A stretch of DNA of 64,000 nucleotides from JACOZG01 sp964564105 (GTDB taxonomy: Bacteria; Patescibacteriota; Minisyncoccia; Phycocordibacterales; JACOZG01): contig CAZLZS010000001.1 in NCBI GenBank assembly GCA_964564105.1, forward strand, positions 1-64,000, given 5' to 3'. Shown here one piece after another: positions 46,433-55,485 of the stretch. A program made the position numbers and the translations under genes. How positions within the stretch are numbered: position 1 is the stretch's first letter; every line of letters starts with the position of its first letter. The notes beneath the pieces were generated by a model. That model saw only the letters and a program-made list of their open reading frames with translations, had not been told where the DNA came from and did not search any database.

Positions 46433-48487
46433 GTGAGAATCCGAGACGGTTTTCTTTTGGGACTAATCGGTCTGGTCGTTTTTAGCGCCGAAGCAGTCAT
46501 CGTTGACGCCGCCACGGCCGAGCTGCAAGTGACGATTGAGGCTGTTCCCGGTGATGATAGCGGCGGCGCCACTCCAGGTGGCGGCGGCGTTCCGACACCA
46601 CCGCCACCGGCAGGAGTGGCTGGTTGTACTGATCCGGTAGCAACCAACTACAATCCGCAGGCGACTAAAGACGATGGTTCGTGCCAGTATCCGGTTGTCG
46701 TGCCCAATGTCAGCAATTTCAGCGCGGTTTACCAAGCGACGTTTAGGCGCGCGGCGCTGACTTGGTTGAATCCGGATTTTCCAGATTTGGCGGCTGTGCG
46801 CCTGGTGCGTCAAACCGGCAGTGTGCCGGGCGGCCCGGCGGACGGAATTTTGATTTATGACGGGGCGGGCCAGGCGGCGTTTGACGCCGCGGTCCGGCCC
46901 GGCCAAATCTATTTTTATACCGCTTTTGTCCGTGATTCGGCCGGGCGCTATTCCTCGGGTGCCGTAGCAGTACTCGTTGTGCCGACTGAATCGCCGCCGG
47001 AACTGCCCGGGGAAGAAGAACCGCCGCCAGTCACTGAATCGCCGCCAGGCGGCGAAGAAACTGCTGAAGAGTCGCCAGGCAGGGAAACTCCCGGCGGTAT
47101 CGAACCAGCGATTGATCCCTTCCAATTCTTTCCCCAAGTTTTTGATCAAGATCCCTTAGTGCAAAGTTTGGCGCTCGGCGACTTTATTTTTTTTCAACCC
47201 GGGGAGCGGCAAAAATTTTTCCGCGCCGGCGCCACCGTGCCGGTGGTCAGCGGCAAAGATTTGTCGGTCTTAATCAATTACGACCGCCTGCCCGAGGCGC
47301 TGAAAATTATCGGTCTGACGATCGTTGATCCGGATGACCACCGGCGCTCGTCCTCGTTTATCCTGCGCCTGAACGAAAACAAAACCGCTTATCTGGCCAA
47401 CCTCGGCGTCTTGCTTAAAAGCGGCGTCTACCCGATTTACATCTCGGTCGTCAATTTTAAAAATCAGACGGTTAAACGTTTGTCCGGGCAACTGCTGGTT
47501 GCCGGCGGCGGCAGGCAAACACTGGCGGCCCGGGCGAGCCGGGGCGCGGTTCGGACGGCCGAGCCCGTCCTCACAGTGGTTGGCCTTGGCGCCGGTTTCT
47601 CGCAAGCCCTGGCCTTGACCGGTCAGATTAATTCTCTGGCTGATCTTTATTTATTTTTGGTTCATTTTTGGTCCTTAGTGCTTCGAGTTTTGAGATTGAA
47701 AAAACGGTCTCAGTCCTGGGGCGTGGTTTACGATGCGGTGACCAAACGACCGCTTGATCCGGCCTATGTGGTGGCGCGCCGGGGAAACGAGGACGCGGCC
47801 ACGGCGATCACCGACCTTGACGGCCGGTACGGTTTTTTCTTGCCGGCCGCCACCTATACCTTAGTCGCCAATAAAACGCATTATCGTTTTCCGTCCCTCA
47901 AACTCCAGGGCAAAAACCGCGATGAATTGTATGAACAGCTTTACTTCGGCGAGCCGCTCGCAACGGAAAGCGGGGAAGTGATCAACCGCAATATCCCGCT
48001 TGATCCGATGGCCTTTGACTGGAATGAGTTTGCCAAACAGCAGCAGGGCTTTTTTATCCTTCATTCGCGCCGCGAGCGGCGGCGCGCATTGATTTATAAC
48101 AGTCTGTTCGGTTTTGGCGCCGGGCTCGCGCTTTACCGGCTTTTGTTTGCGCCGAATTGGTTGAGCATCACTGTTGCCGGTTTTTATTTGGGAGTTTTTT
48201 TGCTGAAATATGTTTGGCGGGCGCGGCGACCGGCCGTGGCGGTGCGGCGAGCCGCCACGGGCCAGCCAGTGCCTTTTGCCGTAATCCGGGCCTTTGTGCC
48301 CGGGGTGAATCAGCAGGTAAAATCCGTGGTCGCTGATATGTTTGGGCGTTTTTTCCTGCTGACGCCGCCCGGCGAGTATTATCTGACGGTTGAAGAAAAA
48401 CTGCCGGACGAAACTTACAAAAAAATTTACCAATCGCCGCCACGGAAACTCGATCGGGGTATTTTGCTTAACGACTTGATCGTCTAA
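46433..48487 (+). CDS. Secreted multidomain membrane protein with carboxypeptidase-regulatory-like domains
   Basis: A 684-residue protein. A signal peptide is followed by a Gly/Pro linker and the motif GCTDPVATNYNPQATKDDGS, known from secreted proteins of other bacteria; then a fibronectin-like part, a Pro/Glu-rich linker (about 182-225), a beta domain, and two carboxypeptidase-D-regulatory-like domains (GVVYDAVTKRPLDPAYV; AVRRAATGQPVPFAVIR) separated by two membrane helices (about 562-600). The GTG at 46433 is chosen: the ATG at 46428 is followed at once by a stop and the -10 box is at 46421. Function likely in surface attachment. Confidence 0.75.
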   Translation: MRIRDGFLLGLIGLVVFSAEAVIVDAATAELQVTIEAVPGDDSGGATPGGGGVPTPPPPAGVAGCTDPVATNYNPQATKDDGSCQYPVVVPNVSNFSAVYQATFRRAALTWLNPDFPDLAAVRLVRQTGSVPGGPADGILIYDGAGQAAFDAAVRPGQIYFYTAFVRDSAGRYSSGAVAVLVVPTESPPELPGEEEPPPVTESPPGGEETAEESPGRETPGGIEPAIDPFQFFPQVFDQDPLVQSLALGDFIFFQPGERQKFFRAGATVPVVSGKDLSVLINYDRLPEALKIIGLTIVDPDDHRRSSSFILRLNENKTAYLANLGVLLKSGVYPIYISVVNFKNQTVKRLSGQLLVAGGGRQTLAARASRGAVRTAEPVLTVVGLGAGFSQALALTGQINSLADLYLFLVHFWSLVLRVLRLKKRSQSWGVVYDAVTKRPLDPAYVVARRGNEDAATAITDLDGRYGFFLPAATYTLVANKTHYRFPSLKLQGKNRDELYEQLYFGEPLATESGEVINRNIPLDPMAFDWNEFAKQQQGFFILHSRRERRRALIYNSLFGFGAGLALYRLLFAPNWLSITVAGFYLGVFLLKYVWRARRPAVAVRRAATGQPVPFAVIRAFVPGVNQQVKSVVADMFGRFFLLTPPGEYYLTVEEKLPDETYKKIYQSPPRKLDRGILLNDLIV

Positions 48488-48494
48488 AGGCACA

Positions 48495-48523
48495 TTGTAA
48501 AAAAGCCTGCTGCGGCCTACAAT
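48495..48523 (+). promoter_or_regulatory. murA promoter (TTGTAA -17 nt- TACAAT)
   Basis: TTGTAA (48495-48500) and TACAAT (48518-48523). The -10 box contains the ATG at 48522, so that ATG is upstream of the transcript; the in-frame GTG at 48531 is 7 nt after the -10. Confidence 0.7.
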
Positions 48524-48530
48524 GACGGCT

Positions 48531-49811
48531 GTGGCAGGAGACACGTTAATTATTGAAGGCACCGCTGGTCGGCGGGTGATCAATGGCTCGATTCGCGTCA
48601 ACGGATCGAAAAATGACGCGGTGCAGGCGATTGCCGCGGCTTTTTTGTTTAAAAACGGTTTAACTCTGACTAATCTGCCGCAGATTGACGATATGCAGAA
48701 AATGCTGGCGCTGGCGGGAAATCTCGGTTGCCAAGTTGCTGTCGGGCGTAATAAGGCTACGATTAAGGCACCCCGCTTGCTGTCAAGGGCGACCTTGGAC
48801 ATAGCGCTGGCCGAGAAAATTCGGGCGTCAATTCTTTTAACCGGCCCCCTGCTTGCCCGTTATGGGTCGGTAACTTTTCCTCATCCCGGCGGTTGTGTGA
48901 TTGGCGAACGGCCGATTGATTTTTTCCTCGCCGGTTTTCGCCAGCTGGGGGCGAGCGTTCGCCTACAGAGCGGGAGTTATGTTGTCAGCGCGCCCGGCCG
49001 CGGTCTCCGCGGCGGCACAATTTTTTTCAAAAATCAAAGTGTTACCGCGACCGAAACTTTTTTGATGGCGGCAACGCTCACTCGCGGCCGGACTATTCTC
49101 AAGAATTGCGCCTTGGAACCGGAAATTGAAAATCTCGGCCGTTTTCTCCGCCGCGCCGGCGCCCGCATCTCTGGTTTGGGCACACCGACTCTCATCATTA
49201 CTGGTCGGGATTTGCTGATCGCTCGTCGGCCCTACCGGGTGCTGCCTGATAGAATTGAAGCCGGCAGTTTCGCCATCCTTGGCGCCCTGCTGGCAAAAAA
49301 ACTCCTGATTACTCATTGCCGACCCGAGCACCTCGAGGCTCTGCTTACTCTCTTGATGGAACTGGGAGTGGGGGTCAAAAGTCATGGCCAGACGATCATT
49401 GTTTCGGCGCCGCCAGTCGGACTACGGGCGGTTAAAATCAAAACCCATGAGTACCCGGGTTTCCCGACCGATCTTCAGGCGCCGCTGGCGGTGCTCTTGA
49501 CTCAAGCCACCGGCGCCAGCGTTATTTTGGAAACGATTTTTGAAGGCCGCCTTAATTATGCTAAAAACTTAATGAGCATGGGTGCAAAAATTAAAATTCT
49601 TGATCCGCATCGTCTAACGATTATCGGTCCCGGATCTTTGACCGGCCGACCGGTGACCAGTCCTGATCTCCGAGCCGGATTAGCTTATCTCTTGGCTGGT
49701 TTAATTGCCAAGGGTCGAACGGTTGTTCATAATGTTCAGTATATTGATCGCGGTTATGAGCAGATTGACGAACGTCTGCGGACGCTGGGCCTGGCGCTTA
49801 AACGTTTCTAA
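48531..49811 (+). CDS. murA: UDP-N-acetylglucosamine 1-carboxyvinyltransferase
   Basis: First committed enzyme of peptidoglycan synthesis, target of fosfomycin. The N-terminal LIIEGTAGRRVINGSIRVNG-SKN block, the catalytic cysteine C122 in PGGCVIGERP and the C-terminal DLRAGLAYLLAGL are present. C (not D) at the active site predicts fosfomycin sensitivity. 426 residues from GTG at 48531, chosen because the promoter -10 covers the ATG at 48522. It carries an 18-mer (48781-48798) shared in frame with murB. mreB follows after 2 nt. Confidence 0.95.
   Translation: MAGDTLIIEGTAGRRVINGSIRVNGSKNDAVQAIAAAFLFKNGLTLTNLPQIDDMQKMLALAGNLGCQVAVGRNKATIKAPRLLSRATLDIALAEKIRASILLTGPLLARYGSVTFPHPGGCVIGERPIDFFLAGFRQLGASVRLQSGSYVVSAPGRGLRGGTIFFKNQSVTATETFLMAATLTRGRTILKNCALEPEIENLGRFLRRAGARISGLGTPTLIITGRDLLIARRPYRVLPDRIEAGSFAILGALLAKKLLITHCRPEHLEALLTLLMELGVGVKSHGQTIIVSAPPVGLRAVKIKTHEYPGFPTDLQAPLAVLLTQATGASVILETIFEGRLNYAKNLMSMGAKIKILDPHRLTIIGPGSLTGRPVTSPDLRAGLAYLLAGLIAKGRTVVHNVQYIDRGYEQIDERLRTLGLALKRF
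48781..48801 (+). repeat. Near-palindrome in murA, shared with murB
   Basis: TGTCAAGGGCGACCTTGG (48781-48798) recurs exactly at 34390-34407 in murB in the same reading frame, encoding S-R-A-T-L. With the following ACA it forms TGTCAAGG-gcga-CCTTG-g-ACA. Confidence 0.85.
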
Positions 49812-49813
49812 CT

Positions 49814-50827
49814 ATGCCTTTATTCATTAGAAAATTAGGCATTGATTTGGGCACCGCTAACACTTTAGTTTTCGTCCCCGGGAAGGGGATCGTGCTTAAC
49901 GAGCCGTCGGTGGTGGCGATTTCCAAATATGATCGCCGGGTGCTGGCGGTTGGCGCCGAGGCTAAAATCATGATTGGTAAAACGCCCGAGAGCATCAACG
50001 CTTATCGGCCGATGAAAGACGGGGTGATCGCTGACTATCGGGTAACCGAGATTATGCTCCGTTATTACATCAGCAAGGCCCTGGGCCGTTTTAACATTTG
50101 GCGGCCGGATGTGATGATTTCGGTGCCGGCGGCGGTTTCTTCCACCGAGCGCCGCGCCGTCATTGAGGCGGCGGTCAAGGCCGGCGCGAAAAACGCTTAT
50201 GTCGTCAAGGAGCCGATTCTCGCGGCCATCGGCGCCGGCGTGCCGATCCATGAGGCGCGCGGGTACATGATCGTGGACATCGGCGGCGGCACCACTGATG
50301 TCGCCGTCATCTCCTTGGGCGGCATCGTCGTGTCCACTTCGGTCAAATGCGCCGGCAATCGGATCGATCAAGCGATTATCGATCATATCAAAAAAACTTT
50401 TAATTTGGGTATCGGCGATAAAACCGCCGAGGAAGCGAAGATCGCCATCGGTTCGGCGGTGCCGGTGGAGGAGGAAATGGTTTATACGATCAAGGGCCGA
50501 GATTTGCTGACTGGCTTGCCGCGCTTTGCCGAGATCAAAACCAATGAGATCGTGCGGGCGATTGATCGGGAATTGAAGGAGATTATTTCGGCGATCAAAA
50601 CGGTTTTCCAAGACACGCCGCCGGAGCTCGCGGCCGACATCATTGATCACGGCGTGATTATGACCGGCGGCTCGTCGCTTTTGCGAAATCTGCCAGAATT
50701 GGTTTACCGTCGGACCGGAGTCAAAGCCGTTCTGGCCGACGACGCGCTCTATTGTGTCGCCAAGGGCACGGGCATTGCCCTTGATCATCTGGCCGTTTAC
50801 AAGCGCTCGATTCTGGCCAAACGTTAA
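49814..50827 (+). CDS. mreB: Rod-shape-determining actin-like protein, first copy
   Basis: Bacterial actin that guides peptidoglycan synthesis along the cell cylinder. Phosphate-binding loops GIDLGTANTLVF and VDIGGGTTDVAVISLGG, and the adenosine motif MTGGSSLLRNL are present. 337 residues is full length. It is directly downstream of murA and upstream of the holB-like gene. It is clearly diverged from the second MreB at 54424, which lies next to mreC. Confidence 0.95.
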   Translation: MPLFIRKLGIDLGTANTLVFVPGKGIVLNEPSVVAISKYDRRVLAVGAEAKIMIGKTPESINAYRPMKDGVIADYRVTEIMLRYYISKALGRFNIWRPDVMISVPAAVSSTERRAVIEAAVKAGAKNAYVVKEPILAAIGAGVPIHEARGYMIVDIGGGTTDVAVISLGGIVVSTSVKCAGNRIDQAIIDHIKKTFNLGIGDKTAEEAKIAIGSAVPVEEEMVYTIKGRDLLTGLPRFAEIKTNEIVRAIDRELKEIISAIKTVFQDTPPELAADIIDHGVIMTGGSSLLRNLPELVYRRTGVKAVLADDALYCVAKGTGIALDHLAVYKRSILAKR

Positions 50828-50831
50828 GCTT

Positions 50832-51485
50832 ATGCGATTGGATCATCATGCCTATTTATTTATTGGCCAGCGCGTGGCGCTCGCGGCGCGAGTCCGGGCG
50901 ATGATCGACGGTGACGGCGATCAAGCCGGAGAAACTTATTGGCTGGAACGGGAATCGTTCGGCATCGGCGACAGTCGGCAGATTATCGAAAGGCAGGAAC
51001 GCAAATCATGGACGGGCAAACGAAAATTTTTCGTCGTGGCGGCGACCAATCTGACGCTCCCGGCCCAGCAAGCGCTGCTTAAAGTTCTCGAAGAGCCGAC
51101 CGCCGGGACGCACTTTTTTCTGATTTGCCCAGACGAGCGTAATCTTTTACCGACTCTAAAATCCCGCTGCCAGATCATTAAGAGCCAACCAGCGATCGAG
51201 TCGGCGGGGGCGCGCGAACGGGCTCGGCGCTTTTTGTCCCTTAGCCAGAGTGAGCGGTTAAATTTTATTCGCGGGGCGCTAGATGCTGAAGGAGAATTTT
51301 CCGGCGCCGCGGAATTGCTTGAAACCTTAGAATTAGCTCTTCACGAACGGCTTTTGGCGGCCCGCACCGCGGCCCTCGCCGACGCGCTCGCGGCAATCCG
51401 CCAGGCGCGCGGTTATCTCGGCGATCGCTCGGCCTTACCAAAATTAATTTTTGAGCATCTGGCTCTGACTTTGCCGGTTTTGTGA
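50832..51485 (+). CDS. holB: DNA polymerase III delta'-like subunit
   Basis: A 217-residue AAA+-related protein. The family motif AQQALLKVLEEP (about residues 77-88) followed by FLICPDERNLLPTLKSRCQ is that of clamp-loader delta'/gamma subunits. There is no Walker A motif, as expected for delta', and the protein is shorter than E. coli HolB (334), lacking much of the N-terminal and collar parts. The ATG at 50832 lies 4 nt after the mreB stop. Its stop overlaps a GTG upstream of frr. Confidence 0.8.
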   Translation: MRLDHHAYLFIGQRVALAARVRAMIDGDGDQAGETYWLERESFGIGDSRQIIERQERKSWTGKRKFFVVAATNLTLPAQQALLKVLEEPTAGTHFFLICPDERNLLPTLKSRCQIIKSQPAIESAGARERARRFLSLSQSERLNFIRGALDAEGEFSGAAELLETLELALHERLLAARTAALADALAAIRQARGYLGDRSALPKLIFEHLALTLPVL

Positions 51486-51499
51486 TATTATTATCGTTA

Positions 51500-52051
51500 A
51501 TGCCAAACGATTTTAAGCCGATCAAAAATAAAACAACGGAGGTTGCCAATTGGTTGCGGATTGAATTGTCTGGCGTCAGGACCGGTCGCGCCACACCGCA
51601 ACTTCTCGATGGAGTAATGGTTAATGCTTATGGCGGTCGGACACCGCTGAAACAGTTGGGCGCGTTGAGTGTGGAAAATGGGCGCACGGTGCGGATCAAT
51701 GTTTGGGATCAGAACCAGCTGAAAGAAATCGAATCCGCTATCGCGGCGGCTAATCTCGGCGTTTCGGTCAGCGCCGACGACGCTGGCCTGCGGATAATTT
51801 TTCCGGAATTGACCGCTGAAAGCCGTCAAAAATTAATCAAGGTAGTTCGAGTCAAGCTTGAAGAGGCCAAGGTGAAAGTGCGGCAAGCGCGTGATGAGGT
51901 TTGGAGCGAGATTCAAATTAAAGAACGGGACGGTAAAATTTCCGAGGACGAAAAATTTCGCCGCAAGGACGAACTGCAGAAAATCATTAACCGCGGCAAT
52001 GAGGAATTAGACACCATCGCCGCCAAAAAAGAGATGGAGATTTTAGGTTAG
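51500..52051 (+). CDS. frr: Ribosome recycling factor
   Basis: Splits post-termination ribosomes together with EF-G. The three-helix bundle is recognisable: LSGVRTGRATPQLLDGVMVN, then ALSVENGRTVRINVWDQN, then RKDELQKIINRGNEELDTI. 183 residues from the ATG at 51500, the usual size; a GTG at 51482 overlapping the holB-like stop is the alternative. A TATTAT (51486-51491) 8 nt before the ATG could be an internal promoter. Confidence 0.96.
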   Translation: MPNDFKPIKNKTTEVANWLRIELSGVRTGRATPQLLDGVMVNAYGGRTPLKQLGALSVENGRTVRINVWDQNQLKEIESAIAAANLGVSVSADDAGLRIIFPELTAESRQKLIKVVRVKLEEAKVKVRQARDEVWSEIQIKERDGKISEDEKFRRKDELQKIINRGNEELDTIAAKKEMEILG

Positions 52052-52057
52052 GTAAAA

Positions 52058-53185
52058 ATGACCATCATCATTTTTTTGATTGTTCTCGGCGTGCTCATTC
52101 TCTCGCACGAGTTTGGGCATTTTCTGGCGGCTAAGCGGGCCGGGGTGCGCGTGGATGAATTCGGGCTCGGTTTTCCGCCGCGGCTCTTGGGTTGGCGCCG
52201 CGGCGAGACTGTATACTCGTTAAATCTCATTCCCTTCGGCGGCTTTGTCAAAATTTATGGTGAGGATCAAGAAGAAAGCGCTAAAGTCAGTTCGGTTGAC
52301 GCTAATCGTTTGCTGACGGCCAAATCAAAATGGTCCCAAGCTTCAATTTTGGCCGCCGGGGTAATTTTTAATTTGCTCTTGGCCTGGTTGCTGTTGAGCG
52401 CGGCGCTGGCCACGACTGGTTTGCCAACCAGTGCCCGCACCGCGCCGACTGGTTACGAGGTTCGCGATCCGCAATTGACGGTGGTGGCGGTTGCGCCCGA
52501 TTCGCCCGCCGAGCGCGCTGGATTGAAGCCGGGCGACATCGTTGTCTCACTGCGGTCAGGTCGAGATTACCTGACGCCGACCACGGCTGAAGCGGTTTCC
52601 GATTTTACCGGACCGCGGGAAAATCAGGAGATCGTTCTTGGCTTTAAGCGACTGACGCCTAAAGTTAAGACCGTCGTTGAGGAAGTGGCAGTAACGCCGG
52701 TCAAGGGATTGGTGCCGGAGCGCGCGGCCGTTGGTCTCGGGCTTGAGACCGTCGGCCAATTGCGCCTGCCGGTTCCGCGCGCCGCCTTAGTCGGCGCCCG
52801 GATGTTGGCAAGATTGACTTGGCTGACAGCCGGGGGGCTCTATAATTTTCTCGCTGGACTCTTCCGCGGCGAGAGTGAACTTTTAAATCAAGTGGCCGGG
52901 CCGATCGGTTTGGCCACTTTGGTCGGCACGGCCCGGGCGCTCGGCCTCGGTTACCTATTTCTGTTTACGGCCGTTATCTCCATTAATTTGGCGATTTTGA
53001 ATCTATTACCCTTGCCGGCGCTTGACGGCGGCCGGTTGTTTTTTTTACTCATTGAATCACTCCGGGGTTCGCCGATCAAACCCGGCGTGACTCGGGCGCT
53101 TAATTTAGGCGGCTTTGTCCTACTCATCATTCTGATGCTTTTTGTCACTTATCACGACTTGCAGAAGATCGGATGGTTGCCGTAA
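52058..53185 (+). CDS. rseP: Site-2 intramembrane metalloprotease (RseP/M50 family)
   Basis: Zinc protease that cuts membrane-embedded substrates such as anti-sigma factors or signal peptides. The metal-binding HEFGH is at residues 17-21 in the first helix, a PDZ domain follows (VVAVAPDSPAERAGLKPGD), and the third ligand is in NLLPLPALDGGR near the C-terminus. Four membrane helices, 375 residues: normal length. The gene order frr-(cdsA, dxr missing)-rseP-proS is a reduced form of a widespread cluster. Confidence 0.93.
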   Translation: MTIIIFLIVLGVLILSHEFGHFLAAKRAGVRVDEFGLGFPPRLLGWRRGETVYSLNLIPFGGFVKIYGEDQEESAKVSSVDANRLLTAKSKWSQASILAAGVIFNLLLAWLLLSAALATTGLPTSARTAPTGYEVRDPQLTVVAVAPDSPAERAGLKPGDIVVSLRSGRDYLTPTTAEAVSDFTGPRENQEIVLGFKRLTPKVKTVVEEVAVTPVKGLVPERAAVGLGLETVGQLRLPVPRAALVGARMLARLTWLTAGGLYNFLAGLFRGESELLNQVAGPIGLATLVGTARALGLGYLFLFTAVISINLAILNLLPLPALDGGRLFFLLIESLRGSPIKPGVTRALNLGGFVLLIILMLFVTYHDLQKIGWLP

Positions 53186-53188
53186 GAT
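53159..53188 (+). promoter_or_regulatory. Possible internal promoter for proS (TTGCAG -18 nt- TAAGAT)
   Basis: TTGCAG (53159-53164) and TAAGAT (53183-53188), 6 nt before the proS ATG; same leaderless geometry as elsewhere. Confidence 0.45.
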
Positions 53189-53194
53189 AGCGTT

Positions 53195-54442
53195 ATGCGG
53201 CAGTCTGAACTTTTTACCCGGGCACGGCGCGAGGCTCCGGCCGATGAGACGGCGAAAAACGCCAAACTTTTGATCCGAGCCGGTTTTATCCATAAGGAAA
53301 TGGCCGGCGTTTATTCGTATCTACCTCTGGGTTTACGCGTTATCAGGAAGCTCGAAAATTTGATTCGGCGCGCCATGGTCGCCCTACCGGCTCAAGAAGT
53401 GCTTTTGCCGGCACTCCAGCCCAAGGAGTCCTGGCTTCTCACCGGCCGCTGGGACAAAATGACCGATCTTTACAAACTCCGCGACGAGAGCGGCCGCGAG
53501 TTCGCCCTCGGGCCGACGCACGAAGAGGTCGTTACGCCGCTCGTCAAAAATTTCCTCTCGTCTTATCAAGATTTGCCGCTCGCGATTTGGCAATTCCAAA
53601 CTAAATTTCGGATGGAGCCGCGGGCCAAGTCCGGACTCCTGCGCGGCCGCGAATTTTTAATGAAAGACTTATATTCTTTTCACCGCGATGCCATTGATCT
53701 CAAGCGGTTTTACCAGGGGGTGATCAACAGTTACCGCACGATTTTTAAAACTCTGGGACTTGAATCAAGCACTTACCTGACGCTCTCTGGCGGCGGCACC
53801 TTCGCCGAATTTTCGCACGAGTTTCAAACGTTGACCGCGGCGGGCGAGGATCTGATCCGAATCTGCGCCGATTGTCACCTGGCGGTCAATGAGGAAATCA
53901 AAAATAAACAGCCGGTTTGCCCAAGCTGCGGTTCTCCGCTGTCCCAAACTCAAACGGCGATCGAGACCGCCAATATTTTTGAATTGGGAACTAAGTTCAG
54001 TCGCGCCTTTAATCTGACTTACCGCGATCAAGCCGGGTCCGATCAATTGCCGTTTATGGGCTGTTACGGCTTTGGGGTCAGCCGCTTGCTCGGCGCGTTG
54101 GTGGAAATTATGGCTGACGAGCGCGGTTTGATTTGGCCTCCGGCGGCCGCGCCTTTTAGGCTCCATCTTTTGTCTTTTGGTTCGGCGAACGGCCGAGCGC
54201 TCGGCACCGCTCGCGAGCTCTACGACCGGCTCCAAAAAATCGGGTGTGAGACGCTTTGGGATGACCGAGCGGCGTCAGCCGGGGAAAAACTGGCGGAAGC
54301 TGATCTCATCGGTATCCCTTACCGTGTTGTCGTTTCGGATCGGACTTTGGCGGTTGGCGATAAGGTCGAGCTAACTGAACGTCGGGACAGCGAGGAGAAA
54401 AGATTCGTCACGGCCGATGAACTATGCGCCTTCCTTGGTTAG
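53195..54442 (+). CDS. proS: Prolyl-tRNA synthetase without the editing domain
   Basis: Class II aminoacyl-tRNA synthetase. Motif 2 (FRMEPRAKSGLLRGREFLMK) and motif 3 (GFGVSRLLGALVE) are intact, and the C-terminal anticodon-binding domain follows (LHLLSFGSANGRALGTAREL). Between motifs 2 and 3, where bacterial ProS carries a 180-residue editing domain, there is only a short zinc-ribbon-like segment (CADC ... CPSC, about residues 224-248). Hence 415 instead of about 570 residues. The 3' end overlaps the second mreB by 19 nt. Confidence 0.94.
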   Translation: MRQSELFTRARREAPADETAKNAKLLIRAGFIHKEMAGVYSYLPLGLRVIRKLENLIRRAMVALPAQEVLLPALQPKESWLLTGRWDKMTDLYKLRDESGREFALGPTHEEVVTPLVKNFLSSYQDLPLAIWQFQTKFRMEPRAKSGLLRGREFLMKDLYSFHRDAIDLKRFYQGVINSYRTIFKTLGLESSTYLTLSGGGTFAEFSHEFQTLTAAGEDLIRICADCHLAVNEEIKNKQPVCPSCGSPLSQTQTAIETANIFELGTKFSRAFNLTYRDQAGSDQLPFMGCYGFGVSRLLGALVEIMADERGLIWPPAAAPFRLHLLSFGSANGRALGTARELYDRLQKIGCETLWDDRAASAGEKLAEADLIGIPYRVVVSDRTLAVGDKVELTERRDSEEKRFVTADELCAFLG

Positions 54443-55485
54443 ACCGATTATATAAATTTTTCTCTCATGATGTCGGGATTGATCTCGGCACCGCCAACAC
54501 CTTGGTCTACGTCAAGGGGCACGGCATTGTTATTGTCGAGCCCTCGATCGTGGCGATCAACACCAAGACCGGCCGGCTGGTGGCCATCGGCGCCGATGCT
54601 AAACAAATGGTCGGCCGGACGCCGGCGCATCTCGAGATCGTCCGGCCCTTAGTTGACGGCGTCATTTCCAACTTTGAGGTAACTCAGGAGGTTCTCGCTT
54701 ATTTTCTAAGACGGGTAGCGCGGCTCGCGCCGCGGAAGTTTTTCCGGCCGCAGGTGGTGATCGGTGTACCTTCGGGCATCACCAATGTGGAAGTGCGGGC
54801 GGTGCGGGACGCCACCCGTCAAGCTGGCGCCAGGGCCGTTGAAGTGGTCGAAGAACCAATGGCCGCGGCCATTGGCATCCGTCTGCCAACGCGGGAACCA
54901 GTCGGCAATTTGATCGTGGACATCGGCGGCGGCACGGCGGATATCGCCGTTATCTCGCTCGGCGGCATTGTACGTTCAAAAAACTTGCGCTTGGCTGGCG
55001 ATCGCCTGAACCGCGATATTATCGCTTATGTGCGCGATGAGTTCAAAATTTTACTCGGCGAGAAAACCGCCGAAGAGGTCAAAATCGCCATCGGCTCGGT
55101 CTGGAAGCAGCCAGCACCGCTCGAGGCCACGATCCGCGGCCGCGATCTGGTCACCGGCTTGCCCAAAGAAGCGGTGATCACTGACGCTGACATTAAAGAG
55201 GCGATCGGTCTGTCGATCAGCAGTTTGGTTGATGCGATCAAGGAAGTGCTCGAATCAACGCCGCCGGAAGTGGTGTCGGACATTATGCATCAAGGAATAA
55301 TTTTGGTCGGCGGCGGCGCTCTGCTCGCCGGCATCCGCGAGCTCCTGGTTCATGAATTGAAGATCCCGGTCAATATTGCTGATGATCCTCTGACGGCGGT
55401 GGTGCGCGGTACCGGAATTATTTTGGAAAATTTGGAGGCGCATCGCGACATTCTTTTGCCGGACGAGGATGAATTACCTCGCTAA
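54424..55485 (+). CDS. mreB: Rod-shape-determining actin-like protein, second copy
   Basis: A 353-residue MreB paralogue. GIDLGTANTLVYVKG, VDIGGGTADIAVISLGG and ILVGGGALLAGI are the nucleotide-binding motifs. An N-terminal extension MRLPWLDRLYKFFSHD contains an amphipathic helix that would bind the membrane; the first MreB lacks it. Being followed directly by mreC (17-nt overlap), this is the copy of the classical mreBC operon. The start lies within the end of proS. Confidence 0.95.
   Translation: MRLPWLDRLYKFFSHDVGIDLGTANTLVYVKGHGIVIVEPSIVAINTKTGRLVAIGADAKQMVGRTPAHLEIVRPLVDGVISNFEVTQEVLAYFLRRVARLAPRKFFRPQVVIGVPSGITNVEVRAVRDATRQAGARAVEVVEEPMAAAIGIRLPTREPVGNLIVDIGGGTADIAVISLGGIVRSKNLRLAGDRLNRDIIAYVRDEFKILLGEKTAEEVKIAIGSVWKQPAPLEATIRGRDLVTGLPKEAVITDADIKEAIGLSISSLVDAIKEVLESTPPEVVSDIMHQGIILVGGGALLAGIRELLVHELKIPVNIADDPLTAVVRGTGIILENLEAHRDILLPDEDELPR

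Noticed and set aside
48522..48530. ATG at 48522 as start of murA
   Set aside because: It is part of the -10 box TACAAT; the GTG at 48531 fits the promoter.
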